Below are positions 41,841 to 51,269 of a stretch of 64,000 nucleotides of DNA, piece by piece; the first letter of the stretch is position 1; each line of letters starts with the position of its first letter. Source of the stretch: Oleidesulfovibrio alaskensis DSM 16109 (lineage in GTDB: Bacteria; Desulfobacterota; Desulfovibrionia; Desulfovibrionales; Desulfovibrionaceae); the NCBI RefSeq assembly GCF_000482745.1, contig NZ_KI519495.1:120214-184213 (forward strand), in the 5' to 3' direction. Position numbers and translations under genes: made by a program. The notes under the pieces were generated by a model that worked only from the letters and a program-made list of their open reading frames with translations, was not told where the DNA came from and ran no database searches.

Positions 41841-43201
41841 AAGAGCTCAACGAACGTCAACGCGAAGTAGTAAGCATGCTGGGCAACAGCACTTCCACCT
41901 CCGGCTGGGAGGACTGGAAATGGCATGTCCGCAATTCCATCCGTACTGTCGAAGCAGCGGAAAAAATTCTCGGGGTCACCTTCAGCGATGAAAAACGCGC
42001 TCTGTACAAGCGCACGCTGGACAAATTCCCCATGTCCATCACCCCCTATTATTTTTCGCTCATCGATCAGGAAGACTACGAAAGCGATCCCGTTTTCATG
42101 CAGGCTTTTCCGGATATACGCGAACTGAACGTAAGCCCGCACGACATGGCAGACCCGCTGCACGAAGATGAAGACAGCCCCGCACCGGGCATTACACACC
42201 GTTACCCCGACCGCGTGTTGTTTCACGTTTCCAACCTGTGCTCCATGTACTGCCGCCACTGCACCAGAAAGCGCAAGGTGGGCGACAGGGACTCGGTGCC
42301 GGACCGCGGACAGCTGAAACAGGGCATTGAATACATCCGCCGCACCCCCGCCATACGCGACGTGCTGCTTTCCGGCGGCGACCCGCTGATGCTCTCTGAC
42401 GAACGGCTGGACTGGCTGCTGGGTGAAATACGCAGCATCCCGCATGTGGAAATTATCCGCATCGGCAGCCGCATGCCCGTGGTCCTGCCCTACCGCATCA
42501 CCGACGGGCTGCTTGCCGTACTTAAAAAACACCACCCGCTGTGGCTGAACACACATTTCAACCACCCGAGAGAGCTTACCCGCACATCACGCCGGGCACT
42601 GGCCCGCATGGCGGATGCAGGCATTCCGCTGGGCAACCAGAGTGTTCTGCTGGCGGATGTGAACGACTGCCCCCGCCTTTTCAGAACTCTGAACCAGAAG
42701 CTGGTGCAGAACAGAGTGCGCCCTTACTACATGTATCAGTGCGACCTGTCCGAAGGGCTTTCCCACTTCCGCACACCGGTGGGCAAGGGTATCGAAATTA
42801 TTGAAAGCCTTGTGGGACATACCAGCGGCATGGCTGTTCCGACCTATGTCATAGACGCCCCCGGCGGTGGCGGCAAAATACCCATGATGCCCAACTACGC
42901 CATATCTCAGGGCGTAAACAAAGTGGTGCTGCGCAATTACGAAGGCGTCATAACAACATACACCGAACCGGACAGCTATGAGCCATCCTATTGCGACCGC
43001 GACTGCCGGTCGTGCCATCTGACGCTGAAAGAAGACGACGCGGACGAAACCGGCGCCATAGGTATAGAAAAGCTGCTCTCGGACTGGGACGACACAACCA
43101 GCCTTACACCGGAAAACAACGAGCGCCTGGCCCGCCGCGATGCCCCTGCGGACAACCCCGCGGACGACGGCGCTGCGCCTGCGGTGCAGGCAAAGGGGTG
43201 A
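41837..43201 (+). CDS. ablA: Lysine 2,3-aminomutase
   Basis: A 454-residue radical SAM enzyme that converts L-lysine to beta-lysine. CSMYCRHCTRKR holds the three cluster cysteines (C-x3-C-x2-C), VLLSGGDPLMLSD is the SAM site, GGGGKIPMMPNYAISQ carries the PLP lysine, and CDRDCRSCHL supplies the C-terminal zinc cysteines. A family-typical N-terminus (WEDWKWHVRNSIRTV) supports the start, though no ribosome site is seen. Followed after 4 bases by ablB, forming the N-epsilon-acetyl-beta-lysine osmolyte pathway. Confidence 0.92.
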   Translation: MKELNERQREVVSMLGNSTSTSGWEDWKWHVRNSIRTVEAAEKILGVTFSDEKRALYKRTLDKFPMSITPYYFSLIDQEDYESDPVFMQAFPDIRELNVSPHDMADPLHEDEDSPAPGITHRYPDRVLFHVSNLCSMYCRHCTRKRKVGDRDSVPDRGQLKQGIEYIRRTPAIRDVLLSGGDPLMLSDERLDWLLGEIRSIPHVEIIRIGSRMPVVLPYRITDGLLAVLKKHHPLWLNTHFNHPRELTRTSRRALARMADAGIPLGNQSVLLADVNDCPRLFRTLNQKLVQNRVRPYYMYQCDLSEGLSHFRTPVGKGIEIIESLVGHTSGMAVPTYVIDAPGGGGKIPMMPNYAISQGVNKVVLRNYEGVITTYTEPDSYEPSYCDRDCRSCHLTLKEDDADETGAIGIEKLLSDWDDTTSLTPENNERLARRDAPADNPADDGAAPAVQAKG

Positions 43202-43205
43202 CAGC

Positions 43206-44102
43206 ATGCAGACAAGCCTGACCGAATTTGTCACCGAGACACGCCCCGTGTGTCCTCCCGATGCGGAACAGCCCGACGAAGTGCGCACCGTCGGCCGTTC
43301 CGTCATACAGCACGGCCCGCTGAACGACAGAGTCTATCTGATGAAGGTGGACCCTGACGAAGCCCCGCAGCTTATCAGAAAAGTATACGGCCTTGCCGAG
43401 GAACACGGGTATTCGAAACTGTTTGCCAAGGTTCCCCAGAAGGCTATTCCGCTGTTCACGCAGCACGGATTCACCAAAGAAGCCTGTGTGCCCGGCATGC
43501 AGAACGGAGACGGCGACATATGCTTTATGAGCCGCTTTCTGCGGCTGTGGCGGCAGAAACCCGCCGACAGTGCAAAAATGCGCTCAGTTTTGCAGATAGC
43601 CGCTGCCAAACCCCCTCTGCCGCCGTCCGCACTGCCTGCGGGATATGAACTGCAGGAAATGCGGCCCCGCCATACGCGGGAGATGGCGGCGCTGTATGCC
43701 CGCGTCTTTCCCAGCTATCCGTTTCCCATCCACGAACCGGACTATCTGGAGCACTGCATGAAAAACGACGTGCGCTTTTTCGGGGCAATGGCCGGTGACG
43801 GCATTGCGGCGCTGGCTTCCGCCGAAATGGACACCGCACATGCCAACGCCGAAATGACAGACTTTGCCACGCTGCCCGCCCACCGCGGCAAACGCCTTGC
43901 GCGTCACCTGCTGGCGCACATGGAAAAAGCCCTGCCTGAAAACGGCATACGCACGGCCTACACCATCGCCCGTGCCGTTTCTGCGGGCATGAATGTGACC
44001 TTTGCCCGCTGCGGCTACCGCTATGCGGGCACACTGGTCAACAATACAAATATCGCCGGACGCATAGAGAGCATGAACGTCTGGTTCAGGCAGCTTGCAT
44101 GA
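43206..44102 (+). CDS. ablB: Beta-lysine N6-acetyltransferase
   Basis: A 298-residue protein with an N-terminal AblB-specific region (GRSVIQHGPLNDRVYLMKVDPDEAPQLI, YSKLFAKVPQKAIPLFTQHGFTKEACVPG, GDICFMSRFL) and a C-terminal GNAT domain (ATLPAHRGKRLARHLLAHME, acetyl-CoA loop, then YAGTLVNNTNIAGRIESMNVW). It acetylates beta-lysine to the compatible solute N-epsilon-acetyl-beta-lysine. It uses AAGGGG at the end of ablA as ribosome site; the pair is known from methanogens and other anaerobes. Confidence 0.92.
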   Translation: MQTSLTEFVTETRPVCPPDAEQPDEVRTVGRSVIQHGPLNDRVYLMKVDPDEAPQLIRKVYGLAEEHGYSKLFAKVPQKAIPLFTQHGFTKEACVPGMQNGDGDICFMSRFLRLWRQKPADSAKMRSVLQIAAAKPPLPPSALPAGYELQEMRPRHTREMAALYARVFPSYPFPIHEPDYLEHCMKNDVRFFGAMAGDGIAALASAEMDTAHANAEMTDFATLPAHRGKRLARHLLAHMEKALPENGIRTAYTIARAVSAGMNVTFARCGYRYAGTLVNNTNIAGRIESMNVWFRQLA

Positions 44103-44174
44103 CGTTTGCCGCCCGCGCTTCGCGGTGCCTCCGGCACTGCTGCGCAGCAGCGGCACCGCGTGCAGCCGGAACAC

Positions 44175-44210
44175 AAACCGCCCCGGAAAAATTATTCTCC
44201 GGGGCGGTTT
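44175..44210 (+). terminator. Bidirectional terminator between ablB and flavoredoxin genes
   Basis: A 13-bp perfect stem, AAACCGCCCCGGA (44175-44187) against its complement (44198-44210), with an AT-rich ten-base loop. T-arms on either strand suit both converging genes, though the T-run is only three long. Confidence 0.75.
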
Positions 44211-44228
44211 ACCATATGGTGCAGAAAG

Positions 44229-44801
44229 CTATTTTTTCAGCGTCTTGCCGGCGCTGAAAGCCTGTCCCAGATACTCGCCCACGGCATAGTAGCCGCGCGT
44301 CACCGGTGCAAAAATGACCGGATCAACCTTGCGGATATCAGGCATACCGTCTTCGCCCAGGCAGGTTTCATCCACTTTGACGTCCAGTATTTCGCCTATG
44401 AACTGGGTATGCAGACCGATGCTGTGCGAATGAGTCAGTGCGCACTCGATGACCAGAGGAAACTCCGCCACATAGGGTGCATCCACAAATCCGCCTTTTT
44501 CGGGAGTCAGCCCCAGCGTTTCAAACTTGTTTTCGGTCTCGCCGCTGACCATGCCCGCATAATCGGCATGAGCCATATACGCCGAGGAAGGTATGGACAC
44601 GGTGAACGCCCTGCGGGCCAGAATGGCGCCGTGCGAATAGGTTGCGGGACGCAGCGAAACGGCAAGACTGGGCGGCTTTGAGCAGCAGATGCCTGCCCAT
44701 GCCGCAGCCATGATATTGGGGCGGTCCTGCGCGTCATAGGTGCCCACGCAGAAAAGCGGAGCAGGATATGCAAGCGTCTTTGCGCCGAACGATTTCTTCA
44801 T
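44229..44801 (-). CDS. flr: Flavoredoxin / flavin reductase-family FMN protein
   Basis: A 190-residue FMN-binding split-barrel protein very like Desulfovibrio flavoredoxin: MKKSFGAKTLAYPAPLFCVGTYDAQDRPNIMAAAWAGICCS-start, then PPSLAVSLRPATYSHGAI, FTVSIPSSAYMAHADYAG and GLHTQFIGEILDVKVDE. Flavoredoxin passes electrons in thiosulfate reduction. ATG 44801 follows AGGAGT; the upstream frame to 44960 is unsupported. Confidence 0.9.
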   Translation of the reverse strand: MKKSFGAKTLAYPAPLFCVGTYDAQDRPNIMAAAWAGICCSKPPSLAVSLRPATYSHGAILARRAFTVSIPSSAYMAHADYAGMVSGETENKFETLGLTPEKGGFVDAPYVAEFPLVIECALTHSHSIGLHTQFIGEILDVKVDETCLGEDGMPDIRKVDPVIFAPVTRGYYAVGEYLGQAFSAGKTLKK

Positions 44802-45137
44802 GGGTATACTCCTGACTGGATTTCGGCCGTTACCGGCGGCCGTTATACGCAAGCCGGCTAAATGCCGGTTTGCTGCATTGTGCCTGCCCCGCGTCCGTGT
44901 GGCAAGCCGCTGCCCTGCAAACGCAAAATTGACAACACCGGCAGCCGCAAACCGGCGCACGACGTTTCATTTTGCCATTTTTGTATTTTTGCAACTTGCA
45001 GGGTGTGCCGCTTTCTGCTAGCGACAAACTGTTGTTGTCTCGGCATTACGGGAACTTCCGCTCTCAAGGAAGTGGTCACTCCCGTCCGGCTTCGTGCCCG
45101 CAGTCAACCCTTTCCAACCCCGAAGAAGGATACGAGC
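44802..45137. other. Divergent intergenic region, flavoredoxin / amino acid transporter
   Basis: No gene. Contains the hairpin GCAAGCCGGC-TAAAT-GCCGGTTTGC (44849-44873, one G-U pair) and an AT-rich patch at about 44965-45000 that probably holds the promoter(s). No clean -35/-10 pair was found. Confidence 0.5.
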
Positions 45138-45893
45138 ATGTTGAGGAAGTTCACCATCATGGCAGCAGTGCTGGCGCTTTCGCTGGCCTTCGCAGGAACC
45201 GCTTTTGCGGGCAAGACCCTCATCAACGGCATTGACGCCAACTACCCGCCCTTTGCCTATGTGGACAAAGACGGCAAACCCGCAGGCTTCGACGTGGACG
45301 CCATGGAATGGATTGCCGCAAAAATGGGATTCACCGTAAAGCACAAGCCCATGGAATGGTCCACCATCGTACAGAGCCTTGTCTCCAAAAAAATCGACAT
45401 GGTCTGTTCCGGCATGAGCATCACCGAAGAGCGCGCCCGTCAGGTCAGCTTCTCCGACCCGTACTGGACCGTGGCGCAGGTATTCATCGCCAAAAAAGGC
45501 TCCGGCCTTACCGTGGAGCAGGTATTCACCGGCGGTAAAAAGCTGGGCGTGCAGTCCGGCACCTCTGAAGCCGACTGGCTGGACAAGGAAAAACCCAACA
45601 AGCCCGAGTGGAACTACACCGTCCGTTTTTACGATTCCGCACCGCTGGCCATTGAAGATGTGATCAACGGCCGCATAGACGCCGCCGCCATGGACATCGC
45701 CCCTGCGCAGGACGCCCAGCGGGTGAAGCCCATTGAAGTGGTGGGTTCCTTCACCGATCCTGAATATTTCGGCATAGCCGTACGCAAAGAAGACAAAGAA
45801 CTGCTGGAAACCATCAACAAGGGACTGGCACTGCTGAAAGCCGACCCCTACTGGGAAGAGCTGAAAGCCAAGTATCTGGGCGAAAAGCACTGA
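45138..45893 (+). CDS. Polar amino acid ABC transporter, periplasmic binding protein
   Basis: A 251-residue family 3 solute-binding protein with signal peptide (MLRKFTIMAAVLALSLAFAGTAFA, cleavage after AFA). Typical motifs: GIDANYPPFAYVDKDGKPAGFDVDAMEWIAAKMG, CSGMSITEERARQVSFSDPYW and VQSGTSEADW. GAAGGA precedes ATG 45138. It is the first gene of a four-gene importer; substrate is likely a polar or basic amino acid but is not determinable. Confidence 0.93.
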   Translation: MLRKFTIMAAVLALSLAFAGTAFAGKTLINGIDANYPPFAYVDKDGKPAGFDVDAMEWIAAKMGFTVKHKPMEWSTIVQSLVSKKIDMVCSGMSITEERARQVSFSDPYWTVAQVFIAKKGSGLTVEQVFTGGKKLGVQSGTSEADWLDKEKPNKPEWNYTVRFYDSAPLAIEDVINGRIDAAAMDIAPAQDAQRVKPIEVVGSFTDPEYFGIAVRKEDKELLETINKGLALLKADPYWEELKAKYLGEKH

Positions 45894-45906
45894 TGCCGTA
45901 ATGCTC

Positions 45907-45948
45907 TGCCGCATGTTCCGGCCGGTTTACCCGCCGGAACATGCGGCA
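45907..45948 (+). other. Long hairpin after the binding-protein gene
   Basis: A 16-bp perfect stem, TGCCGCATGTTCCGGC (45907-45922) with its complement at 45933-45948, without a T-run. It most likely protects the binding-protein mRNA 3' end and lets that gene be expressed above the permease genes. Confidence 0.65.
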
Positions 45949-46153
45949 AAACAGCTATCGCCTTCCGGACGAAATTTCTGTATAGCGGACAGGCGCCGGA
46001 CGCACCGATGCAGGCCGCGCCCGACGCACACAGCCTGTCAGACCCGCGGCACCGGCTGCCGCCGGCATCAGCCGTCCCCCGACGGACGGCCGCTCACGGC
46101 GTACCGCACGCACATGCGGCACGCCACACTTTTTCCAACTGGTAATAAGACTG

Positions 46154-46822
46154 ATGATGCAACAACTCACAACCGTACTCGAAGCCATGCCCTACATCCT
46201 GCAGGGGGGGCTGGTCTCTCTGCTCATTGTGGCCGGCGCCATGATGCTGGGGCTGGCCATGGGCATACCCATGGCAGTGGGACAGGTGTACGGTTCGCCT
46301 TTTCTGCGCAGGCTCATCGGCCTGTATGTATGGTTCTTCCGCGGCGTTCCCATTCTGGTACTCATGTTTCTTTTCTATTTCGGCGTGTTTGAACTGCTGG
46401 GCCTGAACCTGAGCGCCATTTCCGCCACGGCGCTGGTGCTGGGCATGACCAGCGCCGCCTACCAGTCGCAGATTTTCCGCGGTTCCATACAGGCGCTGCC
46501 CGCAGGGCAGCTTAAAGCGGCACGGGCCATGGGCATGAGCGATTCTCAGGCCATACGGGCCGTTATACTGCCGCAGGCGCTGCGCCTTTCCCTGCCGGGC
46601 TGGTCCAACGAATATTCCATCATACTCAAAGACTCGGCTCTGGCCTATGTGGTCGGCGCCATGGACATTTTCACGCGTACGCACTTTGTGGCATCGCGCA
46701 CCTACGAGCATCTGCCGCTGTTCATCGCGGCCGGCGCACTGTATTTCGTCATCACCCTGACCGGCGTCAAACTGCTTGCCGCACTTGAGAAAAAAGTCCG
46801 CATTCCGGGCTACACCACATAA
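46154..46822 (+). CDS. Amino acid ABC transporter permease (first)
   Basis: A 222-residue HisM/GlnP-type permease with five hydrophobic helices and the EAA loop (GSIQALPAGQLKAARAMGMSDSQAIRAVILPQALRLSLPG). The start ATG 46154 lacks a strong ribosome site; ATG 46157 is the next codon. It lies 260 bases after the binding-protein gene. Confidence 0.92.
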   Translation: MMQQLTTVLEAMPYILQGGLVSLLIVAGAMMLGLAMGIPMAVGQVYGSPFLRRLIGLYVWFFRGVPILVLMFLFYFGVFELLGLNLSAISATALVLGMTSAAYQSQIFRGSIQALPAGQLKAARAMGMSDSQAIRAVILPQALRLSLPGWSNEYSIILKDSALAYVVGAMDIFTRTHFVASRTYEHLPLFIAAGALYFVITLTGVKLLAALEKKVRIPGYTT

Positions 46823-46835
46823 GGAATTTTAACCC

Positions 46836-47603
46836 ATGACAGCAGCCAAAAGCCCCATCCTGCGTGTGGAAAACGTCTGTAAGCAGCTTGGCGGCAAAGA
46901 AATACTCAAATCTGTCACCCTTTCCGTCAACAAGGGTGAACTCAAGGTGCTTATCGGCCCTTCCGGCGCAGGCAAATCCACCCTGCTGCAGTGTATCAAC
47001 TATCTCATTCCGCCGGACAGCGGTGATGTGTATCTGGAAAACCGCAAGGTGGAACTGCACCGCAAGGCCGAGCTGTATGAACTGCGCCAGCAGGTAGGCA
47101 TGATTTTTCAGGATTTCAACCTGTTTGACCACCTGACCGCTGCGGACAACGTTTCCATTGCACTGCGCAAGGTCAAGGGCATGAGCCGTAAGGACGCCGC
47201 CGCAAGGGCCATGCAGGAACTGGAACGTGTGGGGCTGGTCGAGCGCGCATCACTGTACCCTGCCGAGCTTTCCGGCGGGCAGAAGCAGCGTGTGGCCATA
47301 GCCCGCGCGCTGGCCATGGATCCCAAGGTCATCCTGCTGGACGAGCCCACTTCGGCACTGGACCCCGAACTGGTGGGCGAAGTGCTCACCGTTATCCGCG
47401 ATCTGGCGCGCGGCGGCATGACCATGATCATGGCCACACACCAGATGGATTTTGCACAGGCTCTGGCACACGAAATCCTCTTCATGCAGGACGGTGCCAT
47501 CATTGAGCAGGGAACCCCGGCGGAACTGCTGGCCGAAGGCGCCAACACACGCACGCAGGATTTCTGCAGCAGGCTTTCCAACCTGTGCGAGGAGCTGTGC
47601 TAG
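46836..47603 (+). CDS. Amino acid ABC transporter ATP-binding protein
   Basis: A 255-residue GlnQ-type ATPase: Walker A GPSGAGKST, Q-loop FQDFNLFDHLTA, signature LSGGQKQRV, Walker B VILLDEPTSALD, H-loop ATHQMDF. It powers import with the flanking permeases. Start 13 bases after the first permease; its TAG shares its last base with the GTG start of the second permease. Confidence 0.94.
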   Translation: MTAAKSPILRVENVCKQLGGKEILKSVTLSVNKGELKVLIGPSGAGKSTLLQCINYLIPPDSGDVYLENRKVELHRKAELYELRQQVGMIFQDFNLFDHLTAADNVSIALRKVKGMSRKDAAARAMQELERVGLVERASLYPAELSGGQKQRVAIARALAMDPKVILLDEPTSALDPELVGEVLTVIRDLARGGMTMIMATHQMDFAQALAHEILFMQDGAIIEQGTPAELLAEGANTRTQDFCSRLSNLCEELC

Positions 47604-48274
47604 TGCTGGACAGCTTTTATACCGACCAGCTGTTTCCCGCGCTGAACAGAGGTCTGCTGATGAGCTTTCTGCTCATTGTGCCTTCCGCGCTGCTGGGACA
47701 GCTTACCGGCATAGCCGTTGGTACGCTGCGTGTCTTCGGGTCCGCGCCGGTTAAAAAAATAATGAATGCCTACACGGCGGTATTCCGCGGTGTTCCGCTG
47801 ATGGTACAACTTTTTGTGCTGTATTTCGGCCTGCCCAACGTGGGCATTTATCTTGAACCGTACACAGCCGCGCTGGCAGGCTTTGTGCTGTGCAGCGGTG
47901 CGTACAATTCGGAATATGTGCGCGGCGCCCTGCTTTCCATCAGACAGGGCCAGATAAAAGCCGCTCAGGCTCTGGGCATGAGCAAATTCAAAACCATTTT
48001 CTGGATCGTCATTCCACAGGCGTTCCGCCGCGCCCTGCCCGGCTGCGGCAACGAGGTGATCTACCTCATCAAATACTCCTCGCTGGCGTACATCATCACC
48101 TGCATTGAACTGACCGGCGAAGCGCGTGCCGTGGCCACCAAGACCTTCCGCTTCACCGAAGCGTTCATGGTGGTCGGCATGTACTATCTGGCACTGGTGA
48201 CCGTTGCCACGTGGATACTGGACAAGCTTGAGCAGCGTCTGTACATCCCCGGTTTCGGACGCAGCAAAAAATAA
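47603..48274 (+). CDS. Amino acid ABC transporter permease (second)
   Basis: A 223-residue permease paralogous to the first, with EAA loop (GALLSIRQGQIKAAQALGMSKFKTIFWIVIPQAFRRALPG). GTG 47603 overlaps the ATPase stop by one base and has GAGGAG upstream, so it is preferred to the GTG at 47585. Two different permeases imply a heterodimeric channel. Confidence 0.9.
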   Translation: MLDSFYTDQLFPALNRGLLMSFLLIVPSALLGQLTGIAVGTLRVFGSAPVKKIMNAYTAVFRGVPLMVQLFVLYFGLPNVGIYLEPYTAALAGFVLCSGAYNSEYVRGALLSIRQGQIKAAQALGMSKFKTIFWIVIPQAFRRALPGCGNEVIYLIKYSSLAYIITCIELTGEARAVATKTFRFTEAFMVVGMYYLALVTVATWILDKLEQRLYIPGFGRSKK

Positions 48275-48433
48275 CCCTCCGTTCCGCGCTCCGCGGGGCC
48301 GACCATATGCCGACACGACATAGCCGCCCCGCCGGAAAGGCGTGAGCGGCTTTTTTACGCACAGGGCCAGCCCGTCTGCGGCAACAGCCCGGACGGCGGC
48401 CATATATCCGGCTGCCCGCACGGAGAAACGCAA

Positions 48434-49828
48434 ATGACCTGCACCACCACACCCGACCTTGACCGCATTGCTGAAGAGCTTACAGCCATTCTGGGGCCGC
48501 AGGGCGTACTGACCGCCCCCGGAGAACCCTATGACCGCGATTCTTCGCCTTTCACAGCCGCACCGGACATCGTGGCACTGCCCGAAACGACCGAACAGGT
48601 CAGCCGCATAGTCCGGCTTGCCAGCCGGCTCGGTTTTGCCCTCATTCCCCGCGGGGCGGGCACCGGCACCGCCGGCGGCTGCCTGCCGCTGAGCGGCGGA
48701 GTTGTGATATCGCTGGAACGCATGAAGCGCATCATCACGCTGGATACCCGAAGCCTGTACGCTCACGTGGAAGCCGGAGTGATTACCGGAGAGCTGCGCG
48801 ATGCCGCAGCCGGACAGGGACTGTTTTTTCCGCCTGATCCGGCAAGTCTGGACACCTCGACCATAGGCGGCAACGTGGCCACCAATGCCGGCGGCCCCGC
48901 CTGCGTCAAATACGGTGTCATGCGCGACTATGTGCTGGGTGTCGAAGCCGTCATGCCCGACGGCGAAGTGATACAGGCGGGAGTACGCACGCGCAAAGGC
49001 GTTGTGGGCTACGACATGGCGCATCTGCTTACAGGGTCGGAAGGCACGCTGGGTATCATCACCTCCGTGTATCTGAAGCTCATCCCGCTGCCTCCCGCCA
49101 CGGTGGGGCTGGCAGCCGTGTTCCCTTCGCTGCCCGATGCCATGCGCACAGTGGCCGCCGTGCTGGGACGCGGGCACCTGCCCAGCGCCATTGAATTTCT
49201 GGACCATAAATGTCTGGGGCTTGTGGGTGACAAGCTGCCCTTTTCCGTGGAAGACAAATCCGCCTCGCTGCTGATCATCGAACTGGACGGACGGACGGAA
49301 GCCATCACACCGGAAATCGACATGGTGGCGGCCATATGTACCGAGCACGGCGCCACGCACCTGATGCCCGGCGGCACAAGGAAGGAACGCGACACCATCT
49401 GGAACGTACGCCGCGAAGTTTCCACACGCATACGCGAACATGCGGCACGGTCCTTCTCGGAAGATGTGGTAGTGCCCATCGGCAGCATAGCCTCATTCAT
49501 TGCCGAGGTTCCCGACTTTGAAAACCGGTTCGGGCTGGATATATTCGCCTTCGGCCATGCGGGCGACGGAAACATCCACCTTATTCTCACCGTGCCCCGC
49601 GCGGCACGGCCGGACACGCAGGCACCGCGTCTTGAAGACGGCATAGAAGCCGTTGCCCGCCGCGTACTTGAACTGGGCGGCACCATTTCCGGCGAACACG
49701 GTGTGGGCGAAGCCAAAAAACACCTGCTGCCGCTGGAAATAGCACCGGCGTCACTGCGGCTGCAGCGCGGCATCAAACAGCTGTTCGACCCCTGCAACAT
49801 CATGAATCCGGGCAAGGTCTTTCCCTAG
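48434..49828 (+). CDS. FAD-linked oxidase, GlcD / D-lactate dehydrogenase type
   Basis: A 464-residue protein with the PCMH-type FAD domain (ALIPRGAGTGTAGGCLPLSGGVVISL, TIGGNVATNAGGPACVKYG, LTGSEGTLGIIT) and the C-terminal catalytic half (FGHAGDGNIHLI, ISGEHGVGEAKK). It oxidises D-lactate or glycolate, a key electron source of sulfate reducers. No Fe-S partner (GlcF-like) or lactate permease gene lies beside it. GGAGAAACGC precedes ATG. Confidence 0.88.
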   Translation: MTCTTTPDLDRIAEELTAILGPQGVLTAPGEPYDRDSSPFTAAPDIVALPETTEQVSRIVRLASRLGFALIPRGAGTGTAGGCLPLSGGVVISLERMKRIITLDTRSLYAHVEAGVITGELRDAAAGQGLFFPPDPASLDTSTIGGNVATNAGGPACVKYGVMRDYVLGVEAVMPDGEVIQAGVRTRKGVVGYDMAHLLTGSEGTLGIITSVYLKLIPLPPATVGLAAVFPSLPDAMRTVAAVLGRGHLPSAIEFLDHKCLGLVGDKLPFSVEDKSASLLIIELDGRTEAITPEIDMVAAICTEHGATHLMPGGTRKERDTIWNVRREVSTRIREHAARSFSEDVVVPIGSIASFIAEVPDFENRFGLDIFAFGHAGDGNIHLILTVPRAARPDTQAPRLEDGIEAVARRVLELGGTISGEHGVGEAKKHLLPLEIAPASLRLQRGIKQLFDPCNIMNPGKVFP

Positions 49829-49852
49829 CCTGTATATTTTCCGGAGCTGAAC

Positions 49853-50182
49853 GTGGCAAAACACAGAAGACGAAAACCAATGCCCCCGCTGCCGCCCCCG
49901 CGGTTTTCCCGCCGGCTGTACGTGCATGTGGCGCCGGCGGATGTCGGCATGTTCCGGTTTCTGCTCGAAGCGCAGGACAATCTGGGCTACATGAGCGTCA
50001 TCAACAAGTTTGACGGCGTGCTGCAGGTGGTCTTTTCGCCCCATCAGGAACGCGAAATGCGCGATTTTCTGCAGGGCATGCAGCAGACAATCGCCTTTAC
50101 CATCAGCGAACCGCCCGCCTGCGGTCCCATTGCAGCACACCCTGCCCCGCAGGATGCGCAGGCCGACCCGCGCACCCGGTAA
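49853..50182 (+). CDS. DUF4911-domain protein
   Basis: A 109-residue protein with the core RLYVHVAPADVGMFRFLLEAQDNLGYMSVINKFDGVLQVVFSPHQEREMRDFL, flanked by a basic start (MAKHRRRKPMPPLPPPR) and a disordered tail. GTG 49853 is used, as GGAG stands 6 bases upstream. It follows the oxidase by 24 bases, so probably in its operon. Function unknown. Confidence 0.75.
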   Translation: MAKHRRRKPMPPLPPPRFSRRLYVHVAPADVGMFRFLLEAQDNLGYMSVINKFDGVLQVVFSPHQEREMRDFLQGMQQTIAFTISEPPACGPIAAHPAPQDAQADPRTR

Positions 50183-50300
50183 CGATATGAGGCACCGCCG
50201 CAACGCGCTGCCGTGCAGATAAAACCACCACGGACTGTGCAGACAAAAACGGGCATGGTCCGGCTGTGCGGCCACATGCGCAAGAAAGGCTTCCGCATAC

Positions 50301-50333
50301 AAAAAGACGCGCTTCCGGTCACGGAAGCGCGTC
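50301..50333 (-). terminator. Terminator of the receiver-photolyase operon
   Basis: A 12-bp perfect stem GACGCGCTTCCG / CGGAAGCGCGTC, loop GTCA; on the minus strand it runs into TTTTT. Confidence 0.92.
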
Positions 50334-50361
50334 ACAAAAATACAGGCGCACGCGGGGCAAC

Positions 50362-51183
50362 TCAGGCCCGCCCTTTTCTGAAGGCCATCAGCTCACGCAT
50401 CATATCCAGCTTGTCCATGGTCTGATTCACCCGCCAGTAAAATTCTTCAACTTCGAACGGCTTTGTCAGAAAATCGCTGGCACCGTTTTTTAAAAAACGG
50501 GCGGTGAGCGGGCCGGACCCCGCAGCGGATACCCCGATAAGCCCCATCTCGTCCGGTCTGTACCGCTGGCGCAGTTCGCTGACCAGCTCGACCCCCGTCA
50601 TGCGGGGCATATTGTCATCGGTAATGACCAGCCCGATGTTGTTACCGGCTTCGATAATTTCCAGCGCCTCGCGACCGTTCTCGGCCTGAAGCACCTGAAA
50701 GCGCTGCACTTCAAGCAGGTGCGCCATCTGATGCCGTGCCGTGCGCGAATCATCCACCACCAGAGCCCGCACCCACTGGTTACGGAACACCCGCACCAGC
50801 GCCGCCACCATGGGATCCATATCGCGGACGCTGCCTTTGAGAAAATAATCCACCACACTGCGGTCAAAAAACCGTGCCCGCACCCCTTCGTCGAAAGACG
50901 CCGTAAGCACCACACTGGGCACCCCCGCGGCAATGCAGGCATCGGCAGCTTCGCCGTCGGGCGCATCGGGCAGATTAAGGTCCACCACGGCAATGAAAAG
51001 CCCTTCTTCGGGATTAGCGCCGGCCAGAGCACTGCGGGTTTCCAGAACATCCCGGGTTTCCTGCAGCGAAGATGCCGTCACCACGCGGAAGGGGGTCAAC
51101 GTTTCAATATGATTCTGGATTATCCGTGTCTGCACGGGGCTGTCTTCTACCAGCAGCACCGTACGGGCAACCTGTTCAGCCAT
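50362..51183 (-). CDS. Double-receiver response regulator (copy 1)
   Basis: A 273-residue protein of two receiver domains with no output domain. REC1: VLLVEDSPVQTR, phosphoacceptor in VVDLNLPDAP; REC2: RALVVDDSRTARHQM, LVITDDNMPRMTG, FLTKPFEVEEFYW. ATG 51183 follows AAGGAG. It closely resembles the protein at 52733-53551 (both end VGVSAAGSGxLTAxFLKNGAxDFLTKPFEVEEF-like). It probably relays or buffers phosphate in a two-component pathway. Last gene of the leftward operon. Confidence 0.9.
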   Translation of the reverse strand: MAEQVARTVLLVEDSPVQTRIIQNHIETLTPFRVVTASSLQETRDVLETRSALAGANPEEGLFIAVVDLNLPDAPDGEAADACIAAGVPSVVLTASFDEGVRARFFDRSVVDYFLKGSVRDMDPMVAALVRVFRNQWVRALVVDDSRTARHQMAHLLEVQRFQVLQAENGREALEIIEAGNNIGLVITDDNMPRMTGVELVSELRQRYRPDEMGLIGVSAAGSGPLTARFLKNGASDFLTKPFEVEEFYWRVNQTMDKLDMMRELMAFRKGRA

Positions 51184-51269
51184 GATGCACTCCTTGATAC
51201 ACACGGTCCGGACATGATTGTCCGCGCCGTGCAATGACGGGTAAGTCCTGCCGCCGCTCCTGCGAAGCA

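Noticed and set aside
47600..49441. A 613-codon minus frame across the second permease and the GlcD-type oxidase
   Set aside because: Same cause; the plus-strand genes carry clear motifs and ribosome sites.
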